From the NCBI RefSeq assembly GCF_005081945.1, contig NZ_CP034879.1, forward strand, positions 501,363-565,362: a DNA stretch of 64,000 nucleotides, written 5' to 3'. The notes under the pieces are model-generated. The model saw only the letters and a program-made list of their open reading frames with translations, was not told the origin of the DNA and searched no databases. The position numbers and the translations under genes are program-made. The stretch is from Buchnera aphidicola (Brachycaudus cardui) (GTDB lineage Bacteria > Pseudomonadota > Gammaproteobacteria > Enterobacterales > Enterobacteriaceae). Shown here one piece after another: positions 20,893 to 31,659 of the stretch; within the stretch, counting starts at the first letter, position 1, and each line of letters opens with the position of its first letter.

Positions 20893-22224
20893 ATGAAATT
20901 TTTTATGGAAAAAAATAAAGATGCAGGCCATCGTGTTACAATTCACATACCTAAAATCACTGTTAATAATGAAATTCTTGCAGAATTAACAAAAATTAGC
21001 AAAAGAACAAATATTAATGGATTCAGAAAAGGTAAAATTCCTCTTAAAATTATACAGGAAAAATACGGTGAAAAAGTTTATTATGATGTATTTAAAAAAC
21101 TAATGCAAAAATTTTTTTATGATTTTATTAATCAAGAAAAAATAAAAATTATTGGCTTTCCAAAATATTATATGCATCAAAATCAAGATAAAAAAAAAGA
21201 AAATTTTGAATATTCTGTCAAATACGAACTATATCCAAAATTTGTAATAAAAGATATAAAATCTATAAAAGCAACAAAAATAAATGTAAAAATTACTGAT
21301 GATGATATTAAAAAAAAAATTGAAGAATATAAAAAAAATAATAATATTTGGAATAAATTTGATGGACCTATTAAAGCCTATAATCGTGTAACTATTAACT
21401 ATAATATTTATAAAGACAACAAAAAAATAGAAAAGTTTGATGCAAAAAATATTATTTTTATAGTATCTAATAATACATTTCTACCTATTTTAAATAATAA
21501 AATAATAAATCATTTTATAAATGATATTATCTTTTTTAAAATCAAATGCCATTCATTTCATCCAGAAAAAGAGTTACAAAATAAAGACATAACATTTAAA
21601 ATTAAAATAATTAATGTTGAAAAGCAAGAAGAAAAAGAATTACAAGAAAAACAAGTAAAAAATGAAGAAACAATCTCAAATCAATTATATTATAAAAATA
21701 TAAAACATAACCTTAGTGCTCAAATAAATCAGATAACTCAAAAATACTTAGAAGAACAAATTATAGAAAAAATCATTCAAAAAAATCCTATATCAATACC
21801 TACAGCTTTATTACAAGAAGAAATAAACATTCTATATAAACAACAACAACAACATTATCAAAAACATAATCATAATATTTTGGAAAAAAAATATTATGAA
21901 AATCTTATTTTACAAGCAGAAAAAAGATTATGTATTAAAATCATTATAGAAAAAATTATTTGTGATAATCAATTTATTGAAAATGAAGAAGACATACAAA
22001 AATTAATTAAAAAAATATCTTTAAACTACAAAAAACCAATAGAAATAATCAATTTATATAATAGAAATGAAAATTTAAAAAATACAATAAAAAATATTGA
22101 ACTAGAAAATCAAGCTATACGTTGGATGATAAAAAATATTCATATTATCAAAAAAAAATGGACTTTTAATCAATATATAAATCATCAATGGGAAAATAAA
22201 AAAGAATATTTTTTAGAATATTAA
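20893..22224 (+). CDS. tig: Trigger factor chaperone
   Basis: Trigger factor binds ribosomal protein L23 at the exit tunnel and receives nascent chains. The 443 residues compare with 432 in E. coli. The ribosome-binding signature GFRKGKIP near 43-50 is intact. The middle FKBP-type prolyl isomerase domain is poorly conserved: where E. coli has the MIPGFEDGIKG active-site stretch, this protein has LPILNNKIINHFIND, which suggests loss of isomerase activity. The C-terminal arms keep IPTALLQEEI and ENQAIRWM. A GAGG Shine-Dalgarno precedes the ATG. The order tig-clpP-clpX-lon is as in E. coli. Confidence 0.95.
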   Translation: MKFFMEKNKDAGHRVTIHIPKITVNNEILAELTKISKRTNINGFRKGKIPLKIIQEKYGEKVYYDVFKKLMQKFFYDFINQEKIKIIGFPKYYMHQNQDKKKENFEYSVKYELYPKFVIKDIKSIKATKINVKITDDDIKKKIEEYKKNNNIWNKFDGPIKAYNRVTINYNIYKDNKKIEKFDAKNIIFIVSNNTFLPILNNKIINHFINDIIFFKIKCHSFHPEKELQNKDITFKIKIINVEKQEEKELQEKQVKNEETISNQLYYKNIKHNLSAQINQITQKYLEEQIIEKIIQKNPISIPTALLQEEINILYKQQQQHYQKHNHNILEKKYYENLILQAEKRLCIKIIIEKIICDNQFIENEEDIQKLIKKISLNYKKPIEIINLYNRNENLKNTIKNIELENQAIRWMIKNIHIIKKKWTFNQYINHQWENKKEYFLEY

Positions 22225-22328
22225 TTCTATATTCAGTTTATAAAAAATTTTTTAATATATTAATGCTTCACTGAAAATTATCATATAATATAAAAAACTT
22301 AGTAAAACAGTATTTTTAGGAATAAAAA

Positions 22329-22952
22329 ATGTTATATAGTTATAATAAAAAAGAGATAAAAAATTCTTACTCAACATTAATTCCTATAGTTGTTGAACAA
22401 CATTCTAGAGGCGAGCGTTCATACGATATATATTCACGATTATTAAAAGAACGAATAATTTTTATGACAGGCGCAATTGAAGATAATATGGCAAATAATA
22501 TTGTTGCTCAAATATTATTTTTAGAAGCTGAAAATTCAAAAAAAGATATATTTTTATATATTAATTCTCCAGGAGGTATTATTACATCGGGTATGTCTAT
22601 TTATGACACTATGCAATTTGTTAAACCAGATATAAGTACTATTTGTATAGGACAGGCATGTTCAATGGCAGCTTTATTGCTCACATCTGGGAAAAAAGGA
22701 AAAAGATTTTGTTTGCCTAATTCAAAAGTCATGATTCACCAGCCATTAGGTGGATATCAAGGACAAGCTACAGATATTGCAATTCACGCACGAGAAATAA
22801 TTAAAATGAAAAAAAAATTAAATAAATTAATGTCATATCATACTGGTCAATCTATAAAAAAAATCAATAAAGATACAGAACGAGATTGTTTTTTATCATC
22901 AGATGAATCTATTCAATACGGATTAATCGATTGTATTTTAACTCAGCGTTGA
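22329..22952 (+). CDS. clpP: ATP-dependent Clp protease proteolytic subunit
   Basis: ClpP forms the tetradecameric serine protease chamber that works with ClpX. At 207 residues it equals E. coli, including a short propeptide region before the mature-type sequence [19 protein letters not shown]. The nucleophile is Ser 112 in GQACSMAA, the His is 137 in MIHQPLGG, and the Asp lies in the [12 protein letters not shown] block near 178-189. An AGGA Shine-Dalgarno precedes the ATG. A compact hairpin overlaps the stop codon, so part of transcription may end before clpX. Confidence 0.98.
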   Translation: MLYSYNKKEIKNSYSTLIPIVVEQHSRGERSYDIYSRLLKERIIFMTGAIEDNMANNIVAQILFLEAENSKKDIFLYINSPGGIITSGMSIYDTMQFVKPDISTICIGQACSMAALLLTSGKKGKRFCLPNSKVMIHQPLGGYQGQATDIAIHAREIIKMKKKLNKLMSYHTGQSIKKINKDTERDCFLSSDESIQYGLIDCILTQR

Positions 22953-22965
22953 TAACATATCAACG
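22947..22965 (+). terminator. Hairpin overlapping the clpP stop codon
   Basis: CGTTGATA and TATCAACG form a perfect eight-base stem with a three-base loop. The clpP TGA stop is inside the left arm. The downstream bases TTATATATCTTTTAT give only a broken U-tract. It could act as a partial terminator or as an mRNA 3' stabiliser between clpP and clpX. Confidence 0.55.
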
Positions 22966-23069
22966 TTATATATCTTTTATAGCATATTCCATTTTAAAAA
23001 ATATATAGAAAAAAGCTATTTGACTAAAAATATAAAAAATGTAATCAGCATAAAAAAAGAGGTTAAAAC

Positions 23070-24356
23070 ATGACAGATAATAGTAAAGATGATTCTAAAA
23101 AACTTCTTTATTGTTCTTTTTGTGGAAAAAATCAAAAAGAAGTACAAAAATTAATAGCTGGTCCAACAGTATATATATGTAATGAATGCATAAGATTATG
23201 TAATGATATTCTTAATGAAGAAACTATAAAAAATAAAAAAACAGAACTAAATAATACAATTAATTATTTACCTACACCTAAAGAAATCAAAAAACATCTT
23301 GATAATTATGTAATTGGACAAGATTATACTAAAAAAATATTATCTGTAGCTGTTTATAATCATTACAAACGTCTTCGTCATTTTGATAAAAATTCAAATT
23401 CAGTTGAATTGGGTAAAAGTAATATTCTATTAATAGGACCTACTGGTAGCGGTAAAACGTTATTAGCAGAAACCTTAGCTAAATTATTAGATGTGCCATT
23501 TACTATTGCAGATGCAACTACTTTAACTGAAGCAGGATACGTTGGAGAAGATGTTGAAAATGTTATACAAAAACTACTACAAAAATGTAAATATGATGTA
23601 AAAAAAGCAGAATTAGGTATTATTTACATAGATGAAATAGATAAAATAGCACGAAAATCTGATAATCCTTCTATTACTAGAGACGTATCTGGAGAAGGTG
23701 TGCAACAAGCTTTATTAAAATTAATTGAAGGAACATTGGCATCTGTTCCACCTCAAGGAGGACGAAAACATCCACAACAAGAATTTTTGCAAGTTAATAC
23801 TTCAAATATTTTATTTATCTGTGCAGGTGCATTTTCAGAACTATCTAAAATTATTTCTAAAAGACTTGATACAGGAACAGAAATAGGGTTTAAAGCCACT
23901 ATTAAAAAAGAAAAAAACGAAATATCACAAGACACATTATTAAAAAAAGTACAGCCTAAAGATTTAATAAAATTTGGTTTAATTCCAGAGTTTATTGGCC
24001 GCTTACCAATTATTGCTATATTAAATGAATTGACTGAAGATGCATTATTTAAAATACTCTGTCAACCTAAAAACGCTTTAATTAAACAATATAAAACATT
24101 ATTTCATTTAGAAAAAGTAGAGCTCGAATTTAATAAAAAATCTATCATAGCTATTGCAAAAAAAGCAATGCATAAAAAAACAGGTGCTAGAGGATTAAGA
24201 TCTATTATTGAAAACATTTTGCTAGATGTTATGTATGAATTACCATCTATGATAAATATAGAAAAAGTATTAATTACTGAGTCAGTTATCAATTCTAATG
24301 TATCACCTAAAATAATATATGGAAAAAACAAATCAAAAAAAGCATCAGGTGAATAA
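23070..24356 (+). CDS. clpX: ATP-dependent Clp protease ATPase subunit
   Basis: ClpX is the AAA+ unfoldase that feeds ClpP. The 428 residues compare with 424 in E. coli. The N-terminal zinc-binding domain has CSFC near 11-14 and CNEC near 33-36. Walker A GPTGSGKT is near 119-126, Walker [15 protein letters not shown] near 180-195, the pore and RKH loop stretch [13 protein letters not shown] near 229-241, and the sensor region EFIGRLP near 307. The C-terminal KKASGE matches E. coli. GAGG precedes the ATG. A strong hairpin follows the gene. Confidence 0.98.
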   Translation: MTDNSKDDSKKLLYCSFCGKNQKEVQKLIAGPTVYICNECIRLCNDILNEETIKNKKTELNNTINYLPTPKEIKKHLDNYVIGQDYTKKILSVAVYNHYKRLRHFDKNSNSVELGKSNILLIGPTGSGKTLLAETLAKLLDVPFTIADATTLTEAGYVGEDVENVIQKLLQKCKYDVKKAELGIIYIDEIDKIARKSDNPSITRDVSGEGVQQALLKLIEGTLASVPPQGGRKHPQQEFLQVNTSNILFICAGAFSELSKIISKRLDTGTEIGFKATIKKEKNEISQDTLLKKVQPKDLIKFGLIPEFIGRLPIIAILNELTEDALFKILCQPKNALIKQYKTLFHLEKVELEFNKKSIIAIAKKAMHKKTGARGLRSIIENILLDVMYELPSMINIEKVLITESVINSNVSPKIIYGKNKSKKASGE

Positions 24357-24380
24357 AATAACAAGCATCCGATGATCTAT

Positions 24381-24408
24381 AAAATAAAAAGTAAATGCTT
24401 TTTATTTT
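24381..24408 (+). terminator. Terminator between clpX and lon
   Basis: AAAATAAAAAG and CTTTTTATTTT are perfect 11-base inverted repeats around the six-base loop TAAATG. The right arm is itself the U-rich tail. It separates the clpP-clpX unit from the lon promoter 16 bases downstream. Confidence 0.75.
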
Positions 24409-24423
24409 GTCAAACACTTAGCA

Positions 24424-24450
24424 TTGAATGTTAAGCGACCATCCCGATAT
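24424..24450 (+). promoter_or_regulatory. Heat-shock (sigma-32 type) promoter of lon
   Basis: A -35-like ATTGAATG and a -10-like CCCGATATA are separated by the usual sigma-32 spacing (14 bases between TTGAA and CCCGATAT). As I recall the E. coli lon promoter, it has GTTGAATGT, similar spacing and CCCCATATAC, so this is nearly identical. Conservation of C and G here stands out against AT-rich flanks. It implies that Lon is still under RpoH heat-shock control. Confidence 0.85.
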
Positions 24451-24542
24451 ACTTGACTGATTATAGATGTAACTTAATGTTTTATTACATCTTGCAGTTT
24501 TAAATAAAAAATAGCGGAAATTTTCAACTAAGAGAGAGCTCT

Positions 24543-26876
24543 ATGAATTCTGAGCGTTCTGAACGCATTAAAATCCCCGTCTTGCCACTAAGAGATGTAG
24601 TTATATATCCTCATATGGTAATTCCATTATTTGTAGGTCGTAAAAAATCAATAAAATGCATTGAAACCTCTATGGATAATGATAAAAAAATTATGCTGAT
24701 TGCACAAAAAGAAGCATCTAAAGATGAACCTACTGCAAATGATTTATTTAATATTGGAACTATTAGTTCAATTTTGCAAATGTTAAAATTACCAGATGGT
24801 ACAGTAAAAGTATTAGTAGAAGGATTACAGCGTGCTTTTATTAAAAACTTAACAAATAATGGAGAACATTTTATTGCAGAGGTAGAATTAATTATTTCCC
24901 CTACGATTTTAGACAAAGAGCAAGAGGTATTAATTCGTACAACAATCAATCATTTTGAATCTTATATTAAGCTTAATAAAAAAATTCCATCAGAAGTATT
25001 AAATACTTTAAATAATATTACAAATTCAGAAAAACTAGCAGATACCATCGCTGCCCATATGCCATTAAAACTACATGATAAACAATCAGTATTAGAAATA
25101 CATAATATAAATGAAAGATTAGAATTTCTAATGGCTATTATGGAAACAGAAATAGATTTACTGCAAGTAGAAAAAAGAATTAGAAATCGTGTTAAAAAAC
25201 AAATGGAAAAAAGCCAAAGAGAATACTATTTGAATGAACAAATAAAAGCTATTCAAAAAGAACTTGGCGATATGGACGAAATTCCAGATGAAAATAAAAT
25301 ATTAAAACGTAAAATAAAAGCATCAAAAATGCCAAAAGAAGCAAAAGAAAAAACAGAATCAGAGCTTAAAAAATTAAAAATGATGTCACCTATGTCAGCA
25401 GAAGCAACAGTAGTACGAAGTTATATTGACTGGATGATACAGGTTCCTTGGCATATGAGAACCAAAATAAAAAAAGACATAAAACAAGCTAAAAAAATTC
25501 TTGATATTGATCATTTTGGATTAGAACAAGTTAAAGATAGAATCTTAGAATATTTAGCAGTTCAAAGTCGAAAAAATAAAATCAAAGGTCCTATTTTATG
25601 TCTTATTGGACCTCCGGGTGTTGGAAAAACATCATTAGGGAAATCCATTGCTAGATCTACAGGTAGAAAATATGTAAGAATGGCTTTAGGAGGAATAAGA
25701 GATGAAGCAGAAATTAGAGGTCATAGACGTACATATATAGGTTCTATGCCTGGAAAATTAATTCAAAAAATGGCAAAAGCAAAAGTAAAAAATCCATTAT
25801 TTTTACTGGATGAAATTGATAAGATGTCTTGTGATATAAGAGTAGATCCAGCGTCTGCTTTATTAGAAGTATTAGACCCAGAACAAAATGTTACTTTTAA
25901 CGATCATTATTTAGAAGTAGACTATGATTTATCAGACGTTATGTTTGTTGCAACATCAAATTCTATGAATATACCAGCACCATTACTTGATCGAATGGAA
26001 ATTATTCATCTTTCTGGTTATACTGAGAATGAAAAATTAAATATAGCAAAACGCTATTTATATCCTAAACAAATAGAAAGAAATGCATTAAAAAAGGATG
26101 AATTAATAATTACTGATTCCGCAATAATTAGCATTATTCAGTATTATACTCGTGAAGCAGGAGTACGTAGTCTAGAACGTGAAATTTCCAAGATATGCCG
26201 AAAAGTAGTTAAAAAATTACTATTAGAAAAATCTTTAAAAAATATTGAAATCAATAGTTCAAACTTAAAAGAATATTTAGGAGTTAAACGTTTTGATTAT
26301 GGAAAAATCAATAATAAAAATCAAATTGGACAAGTTATTGGATTAGCATGGACAGAAGTTGGTGGAGAATTACTAACAATCGAAACAGCATGTGTTTCAG
26401 GAAAAGGAAAACTTACTTATACCGGTTCTTTAGGTGAAGTGATGCAGGAATCTATTCAAGCTGCACTTACTGTGGTACGGTCTTACGCTGATAAACTAGG
26501 AATTAAAAAAGATTTTCATGAAAAACACGATATTCATGTCCATGTTCCTGAAGGTGCAACACCAAAAGATGGACCTAGTGCCGGTATAGCAATGTGCACA
26601 GCTATCGTTTCATCATTAACAAAAAATCCTGTTAAGTCTAACGTTGCAATGACAGGAGAAATAACATTACGTGGACAAGTTCTACCTATTGGAGGATTAA
26701 AAGAAAAGCTGTTAGCAGCACATCGTGGAGGTATTAATACAGTCTTAATACCGTATGAAAATAAACGTAATTTAGAAGAGATACCTAAAAATATTATTGA
26801 AGGATTATTAATCCATCCAGTCAAACATATCGAAGAAGTATTAAACTTAGCATTAGAAAAAATACCTTATATTTAA
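24543..26876 (+). CDS. lon: ATP-dependent protease Lon
   Basis: Lon is a hexameric AAA+ serine protease that degrades damaged and regulatory proteins. The 777 residues compare with 784 in E. coli. The N-terminal substrate domain begins with the same [23 protein letters not shown] pattern. Walker [10 protein letters not shown] is near 356, Walker [11 protein letters not shown] near 420, and the catalytic dyad is Ser 679 in DGPSAG and Lys 722 in [14 protein letters not shown]. The start is fixed by an AAGAGAGAGCTCT leader just before the ATG. The first codons are unusually GC-rich for this genome and contain a dyad. hupB, which follows lon in E. coli, is missing. Confidence 0.98.
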   Translation: MNSERSERIKIPVLPLRDVVIYPHMVIPLFVGRKKSIKCIETSMDNDKKIMLIAQKEASKDEPTANDLFNIGTISSILQMLKLPDGTVKVLVEGLQRAFIKNLTNNGEHFIAEVELIISPTILDKEQEVLIRTTINHFESYIKLNKKIPSEVLNTLNNITNSEKLADTIAAHMPLKLHDKQSVLEIHNINERLEFLMAIMETEIDLLQVEKRIRNRVKKQMEKSQREYYLNEQIKAIQKELGDMDEIPDENKILKRKIKASKMPKEAKEKTESELKKLKMMSPMSAEATVVRSYIDWMIQVPWHMRTKIKKDIKQAKKILDIDHFGLEQVKDRILEYLAVQSRKNKIKGPILCLIGPPGVGKTSLGKSIARSTGRKYVRMALGGIRDEAEIRGHRRTYIGSMPGKLIQKMAKAKVKNPLFLLDEIDKMSCDIRVDPASALLEVLDPEQNVTFNDHYLEVDYDLSDVMFVATSNSMNIPAPLLDRMEIIHLSGYTENEKLNIAKRYLYPKQIERNALKKDELIITDSAIISIIQYYTREAGVRSLEREISKICRKVVKKLLLEKSLKNIEINSSNLKEYLGVKRFDYGKINNKNQIGQVIGLAWTEVGGELLTIETACVSGKGKLTYTGSLGEVMQESIQAALTVVRSYADKLGIKKDFHEKHDIHVHVPEGATPKDGPSAGIAMCTAIVSSLTKNPVKSNVAMTGEITLRGQVLPIGGLKEKLLAAHRGGINTVLIPYENKRNLEEIPKNIIEGLLIHPVKHIEEVLNLALEKIPYI

Positions 26877-26936
26877 AAAACATTATATAGATAAATGAAA
26901 ATATTATATATAGCTATATATAGCTAAATGCAATTT

Positions 26937-26961
26937 GGCTGACAAAAAATTGTCAGCCTTT
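26937..26961 (+). terminator. Rho-independent terminator after lon
   Basis: GGCTGACAA and TTGTCAGCC form a perfect nine-base stem with loop AAAA, followed by TTTATATT. The stem has unusual GC content for this genome, typical of a true intrinsic terminator. It isolates lon from ppiD. Confidence 0.88.
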
Positions 26962-27037
26962 ATATTGAAATACAAATAATAAAAAATAAAATTTTTTTAT
27001 TTTATACAAATATTCAAATATCTAGGATCGTCATATT

Positions 27038-28897
27038 ATGACAAAAAATTTACAGTCAGCACCAAAAAAAATTATAGTTAAATGTATTTTAGGTGTCATT
27101 ATTTTATCCTTAATATTTAGTACTATGAATTTTTATATAAATAAAGATTCTGAAAAATATATAGCCACAGTAAATAATGAAAAAATTAGTTTCTATACAC
27201 TACAAAAAATGTATTTAATTGAAAGAGAAAAACAAAAAAAAATATTAGGAAAAAATTTTTTTAAGTTAAATAAAAATAAAAATTTCATCAAAAAAACATA
27301 TGATTATGTTTTATCTCAATTAATTAATAATATACTTTTAGAGCAATATGTAAAAAAAATAAAACTTCAAGCAAATGAATTTCAAATAAAAGAAATAATA
27401 TTAAATTCACCTATGTTTCAAAAACATAAAAAATTTGATAAAGAAAAATACTTTAAATATCTTAATTCTATTAATTTAACTAATCATGAATATATAAATA
27501 TAATTAAAACAAAAATAAATACTGAAAACTTAATAAATGCAATTTCTAATACCAATTTTATTTTACAAAATGAACAGCAACAAATTATAAATTTATTATC
27601 TCAAAAAAGAACTTTTACAAGAGCAGTGTTGAAAATTAATAACTTTATTCAAAAACAAAATATTAATAATATAGAAGCAAAAAGCTATTTTAATCGATAT
27701 AAAAAAAACTTTTATATTCCAGAAAAATTTAAAATTAATTTTATACAATTTACATTAAATAATTTTAAAACAAATGCCAATGAAAAAGAGATCAACGAAT
27801 GGTATCTAAAAAACATTAATAAGTATTTAACAAAAGAAAAAAGAAAATATAGTATTATTCAAATTAACAATAAAAATACAGCAGAAAAAATATTATCTCA
27901 ACTAAAACAAAAACCTGAATATTTTCCCAAAATAGCTAAAGAACAATCTACAGACCCTATCTCATCAAAAAAAAATGGAGATATTGGATGGATTTCTATT
28001 GATTTAATACCAAATGAAATAAAAAATGCACATTTAAATCAAAAAAATTCTATATCCAGTATTATTCCATTTAACAATGAATTTTTAATTATTAAATTAG
28101 ATGAAATTTCAATTAGCAAACAAAAAAAAGTAAACGAAGTATATAAAATAATTGAAAAAGAAATAAATCATCAAAAATCATTAAATTTATATAATAAATT
28201 AAAAAATAAAATATCTGACCTTGTTCAAAAACATCCTAATCAATTCGATGTAATTCTTAAAAAAAGTAATTTATCTTCTCAGGAAACTGATTGGTTTGAC
28301 AAAAGTTCTATTCCTATAGAATTGAATAACCCTATTTTAAAAAAAGTTATTTTTAACACAGAATCAATCGAAAAAGATAAAAATAAAATAAAATCACATG
28401 TTCATTTTATTACTTTAAAAAATAATCAATTTTTTTTAATTAATATTAAAAATTTTCAAAATAAGAAAATACAAAAATTTAATGACGTTAAAAATAATAT
28501 TATAAAAAATTTAAAGATTGTAAAAGCGATAAAAGAAACTAAAAAAATAGCAGAAAATATTATTATTGATCTTAATAAGGGTAATACTAATTTATTCAAA
28601 AAATCGAATTTATATTTTGGAGAAACAGAAACAATATCTCGTTATGATGATAACCCAATCACATCAATAGTTTTTTCTTTACCACATCCAGAAAAGGGAA
28701 AAAAAATATACACTTTATATCAAGATGAAAATAAAAATTTTATAATTATACTTCTTAAAAACATTTCTAATAAAAATTTCTCTAAAAAAGAAAAGAATAT
28801 TATTATTGAATATTTAGAAAAAAATAATACTGAAACACTTTTTAATGCTCTTCTACGTAATTTACATGAAACATCAAAAATTAAAATTTATCAATAA
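27038..28897 (+). CDS. ppiD: Periplasmic folding chaperone PpiD
   Basis: PpiD is anchored in the inner membrane beside the SecYEG translocon and helps exported proteins fold. The 619 residues match E. coli (623). A single membrane helix lies at about 14-36, after a short cytoplasmic Lys-containing stretch. The SurA-like N domain follows, with an inactive-type parvulin domain around 265-355 (RKYSIIQI, and later NGDIGWIS). The C-terminal part ends RNLHETSKIKI, matching E. coli. It stands alone between two terminators. Coding sequence is extremely Lys/Asn/Ile-rich with many A-runs, yet remains open throughout. Confidence 0.94.
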   Translation: MTKNLQSAPKKIIVKCILGVIILSLIFSTMNFYINKDSEKYIATVNNEKISFYTLQKMYLIEREKQKKILGKNFFKLNKNKNFIKKTYDYVLSQLINNILLEQYVKKIKLQANEFQIKEIILNSPMFQKHKKFDKEKYFKYLNSINLTNHEYINIIKTKINTENLINAISNTNFILQNEQQQIINLLSQKRTFTRAVLKINNFIQKQNINNIEAKSYFNRYKKNFYIPEKFKINFIQFTLNNFKTNANEKEINEWYLKNINKYLTKEKRKYSIIQINNKNTAEKILSQLKQKPEYFPKIAKEQSTDPISSKKNGDIGWISIDLIPNEIKNAHLNQKNSISSIIPFNNEFLIIKLDEISISKQKKVNEVYKIIEKEINHQKSLNLYNKLKNKISDLVQKHPNQFDVILKKSNLSSQETDWFDKSSIPIELNNPILKKVIFNTESIEKDKNKIKSHVHFITLKNNQFFLINIKNFQNKKIQKFNDVKNNIIKNLKIVKAIKETKKIAENIIIDLNKGNTNLFKKSNLYFGETETISRYDDNPITSIVFSLPHPEKGKKIYTLYQDENKNFIIILLKNISNKNFSKKEKNIIIEYLEKNNTETLFNALLRNLHETSKIKIYQ

Positions 28898-28922
28898 ATA
28901 AAAGAACGATACATTTATTAAA

Positions 28923-28964
28923 AAAGTTATTCGTCATATATATTTTATAAATACGAATAACTTT
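28923..28964. terminator. Bidirectional terminator between ppiD and queC
   Basis: AAAGTTATTCGT and ACGAATAACTTT form a perfect 12-base inverted repeat around an 18-base loop. The A-run on one side and the T-run on the other allow termination in both directions, which suits the convergent ppiD and queC genes. Confidence 0.75.
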
Positions 28965-28992
28965 ATAAGTTTTATAAAGACAAAAAAAATAG

Positions 28993-29688
28993 TTATAATA
29001 GTTTCATTTTTTTTTTAAGACTGTTCATATAGAAAAGAGGATTTAATTTCCATTCTTCCAAGCCTTTTTTTCTAATAATACAAGCTTGACATTTTTTACA
29101 ACCTTTTCCTTTAATACCATTATAACAAGTAACAGTATCATTTAAAATTATATCCATAGCATCCCAATAATCTGATAAAGCCCATATTTCTGGTTTACTA
29201 AGGTTTATTAAAGGTGTAATAAAATTAATATTACAAGTCATACCTGTTTTAATAACTTTATTTATTTGTCGAATAAAATTATTTGTACAATCTGGATAAC
29301 CAGAAAAATCAACTTCATTTACACCTAAAATTATATAATTAATTTGATGAGTATAAGCATATATAGAAGACAGATTTAAAAATAAAATATTACGACCAGG
29401 TACAAATGTACTTGGAAGACTAGAATTTAATGGATGTGCATTATGCATTAAAATATTTTTATTTATTAAACTGCTAATAGATATATCTTGCAAATATTTA
29501 ATATCTAAAACTATATGATTTTTAATCCCTAATTTTTTTGATATTAAAAGAGAAGACTCAATTTCAGTTTGATGTAATTGATTATAATCAAACGTTATAC
29601 AATGAATTTCTTTACATATATGAGTATAATGTATTAAACAAGTTGTTGAATCTTGTCCACCACTAAAAATTACTAATACTTTTTTCAT
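28993..29688 (-). CDS. queC: 7-cyano-7-deazaguanine synthase QueC
   Basis: QueC converts 7-carboxy-7-deazaguanine to preQ0 with ATP and ammonia, a step toward queuosine in tRNA. The 231 residues equal the E. coli length. The ATP-pyrophosphatase loop VIFSGGQDSTTC is at 6-17. Four C-terminal cysteines, in CYNG and in GCKKCQAC near 188-203, form the zinc site. The GVNEVDFSGYPDC stretch near 119-131 is typical. In E. coli it also lies between ppiD and mdlA, with several genes between that are absent here. No other queuosine gene is in the window, so pathway completeness cannot be judged. Confidence 0.95.
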   Translation of the reverse strand: MKKVLVIFSGGQDSTTCLIHYTHICKEIHCITFDYNQLHQTEIESSLLISKKLGIKNHIVLDIKYLQDISISSLINKNILMHNAHPLNSSLPSTFVPGRNILFLNLSSIYAYTHQINYIILGVNEVDFSGYPDCTNNFIRQINKVIKTGMTCNINFITPLINLSKPEIWALSDYWDAMDIILNDTVTCYNGIKGKGCKKCQACIIRKKGLEEWKLNPLFYMNSLKKKMKLL

Positions 29689-29890
29689 TTTTTTATAAGT
29701 TAGGATTTTTAAGACTATATTCTTATAAATAATTCATTTTAATATCGAATATGGATAAGAGAATCTTTGTTAAAAATATTTTTTATATTATCACATAACA
29801 TAAAATTATTTTTAGTAAAACATTTTATAAATTATAAAAACTATAGTATTAAAAATAATTTTATAAAACTTTAACTTTTAGGATTTTTTT

Positions 29891-31636
29891 ATGAAATTAT
29901 TTAATCAATTAAAATGGTTTTTTACACGAGAATGGAAACGATATTTAGGAGCAATTTTATTATTAATAACAATTGCTATTTTACAATTATTACCACCTAA
30001 GATAGTTGGCATCTTAATAGATTTAATAATAAAAGAAAAAATGCATGGAATTCAGATATTACCTTGGATTTCTATTATTCTTTTAGTAGCTATTATTGTA
30101 TATATATTACGCTATCTATGGAGAGTATTATTATTTGGAGCTTCCTATCAATTAGCAACAGAACTACGTGTAAAATTTTACTCTTATTTGAGTCAACAAA
30201 GTGAAAAGTTTTTTTTAGAAAATAGAACTGGAGATCTAATAGCAAGAGCAACTAACGATGTTGATCGTGTAGTTTTTGCCGCAGGAGAAGGAGTTTTAAC
30301 ACTTGTAGATTCATTAGTTATGGGGTGTTCTGTTTTAATAGTCATGAGTACTCAAATCAGTTTTTTATTAACAATAATTTCTTTAATACCAATGCCTATT
30401 ATGGCTATTTTAATTAAAAAATATGGTCAAGAACTACATGACACTTTTCGTCATGCTCAATCTGCTTTCGCTGCATTAAATAATCATACACAAGAGATAT
30501 TAACTAGTATTCGTATGATTAGAGCGTTTGGTTTAGAAAAAAATCAGTCTGATAAATTTGATATCATTGTTAATGATACCGGAAAAAAAAATATGGAAGT
30601 AGCAAAGATAGATGCTCGTTTTGATCCAGTGATTTATTTATCAGTTGCATTTTCTAATTTACTAGCGGTGATAGGAGGAGGATGGCTAGTATGGAATAGT
30701 GAGATCACTATAGGTCAATTAACTAGTTTCATTATGTATCTTGGATTAATGATTTGGCCTATGTTAGCACTTGCATGGATGTTTAATATAGTTGAAAGAG
30801 GTAGTGCAGCTTGGGATAGAATATACTCAATTATTAATAAAGAATTGTATATTAAAGATGGAAATAAAACACTTCCATCTTCTTCTGGAATACTACAAAT
30901 CAATATTAATACGTTTATTTATCCAAAAAATAATATTCCATCTTTAAAAAACATAGAAATTATTCTAGAACCAGGAAAATCCTTAGGTATTTGCGGTCCT
31001 ACTGGATCGGGAAAAAGTACTCTATTAAAAATTCTTCAACGACAATTTAATATTACAAAAGGTAATATTATTTATCATTCTTTACCATTATCAGAATTAA
31101 AAATTGACAACTGGAGAAGACGAATATCAGTTGTAAACCAAACTTCTTTTTTATTTTCAGAAAGTATTGCGAATAATATTGCTTTAGGAAAACCTAATGC
31201 ACTACAACAAGAAATTGAAGAAATGGCAAAATTAGCTGATATACATAAGGATATTATTGATTTACCAAAAGGATATGAAACTCAAGTAGGAGAACGTGGT
31301 GTAATGCTGTCAGGAGGTCAAAAACAACGTATTGCTATTGCACGTGCATTATTATTAAACACAGAGATATTAATACTCGATGATGCATTATCTGCAGTTG
31401 ATAGTCAGACTGAAAACAAAATATTAAAAAATATTAGTAAATGGCAAAAAAATGGACATTCTTTAATTATTACTGCACATCGTTTATCTGCATTGATTAA
31501 TACTGATGAAATTATAGTCATAAAAAATGGTTTAATCATACAAAGAGGAACTCATCCTCAATTAATTCAAGAAGAAAACTGGTATAAATCTATGTATTAT
31601 TATCAAAAATTAGAAGTAGAACTTGAGAATAAATAA
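29891..31636 (+). CDS. mdlA: ABC exporter half-transporter MdlA
   Basis: MdlA is one half of a heterodimeric ABC exporter in the inner membrane, with unknown substrate. The 581 residues (E. coli 590) have a six-helix membrane domain (about 15-310) and a nucleotide-binding domain. Walker [10 protein letters not shown] is near 370, the ABC signature LSGGQKQR near 474, and Walker [13 protein letters not shown] near 493-504. The residue after the Walker B Asp is Asp rather than the catalytic Glu, as in E. coli MdlA and other heterodimers with one degenerate ATP site. An AGGA site precedes the ATG. mdlB follows after 23 bases. Confidence 0.95.
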   Translation: MKLFNQLKWFFTREWKRYLGAILLLITIAILQLLPPKIVGILIDLIIKEKMHGIQILPWISIILLVAIIVYILRYLWRVLLFGASYQLATELRVKFYSYLSQQSEKFFLENRTGDLIARATNDVDRVVFAAGEGVLTLVDSLVMGCSVLIVMSTQISFLLTIISLIPMPIMAILIKKYGQELHDTFRHAQSAFAALNNHTQEILTSIRMIRAFGLEKNQSDKFDIIVNDTGKKNMEVAKIDARFDPVIYLSVAFSNLLAVIGGGWLVWNSEITIGQLTSFIMYLGLMIWPMLALAWMFNIVERGSAAWDRIYSIINKELYIKDGNKTLPSSSGILQININTFIYPKNNIPSLKNIEIILEPGKSLGICGPTGSGKSTLLKILQRQFNITKGNIIYHSLPLSELKIDNWRRRISVVNQTSFLFSESIANNIALGKPNALQQEIEEMAKLADIHKDIIDLPKGYETQVGERGVMLSGGQKQRIAIARALLLNTEILILDDALSAVDSQTENKILKNISKWQKNGHSLIITAHRLSALINTDEIIVIKNGLIIQRGTHPQLIQEENWYKSMYYYQKLEVELENK

Positions 31637-31659
31637 AAAATAGGTGAAAAATTTACAAC

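Noticed and set aside
26896-26930. Repeated TATATAGCTA units after lon
   Set aside because: Only two short A/T units with no further copies. This is probably simple-sequence drift beside the real terminator.
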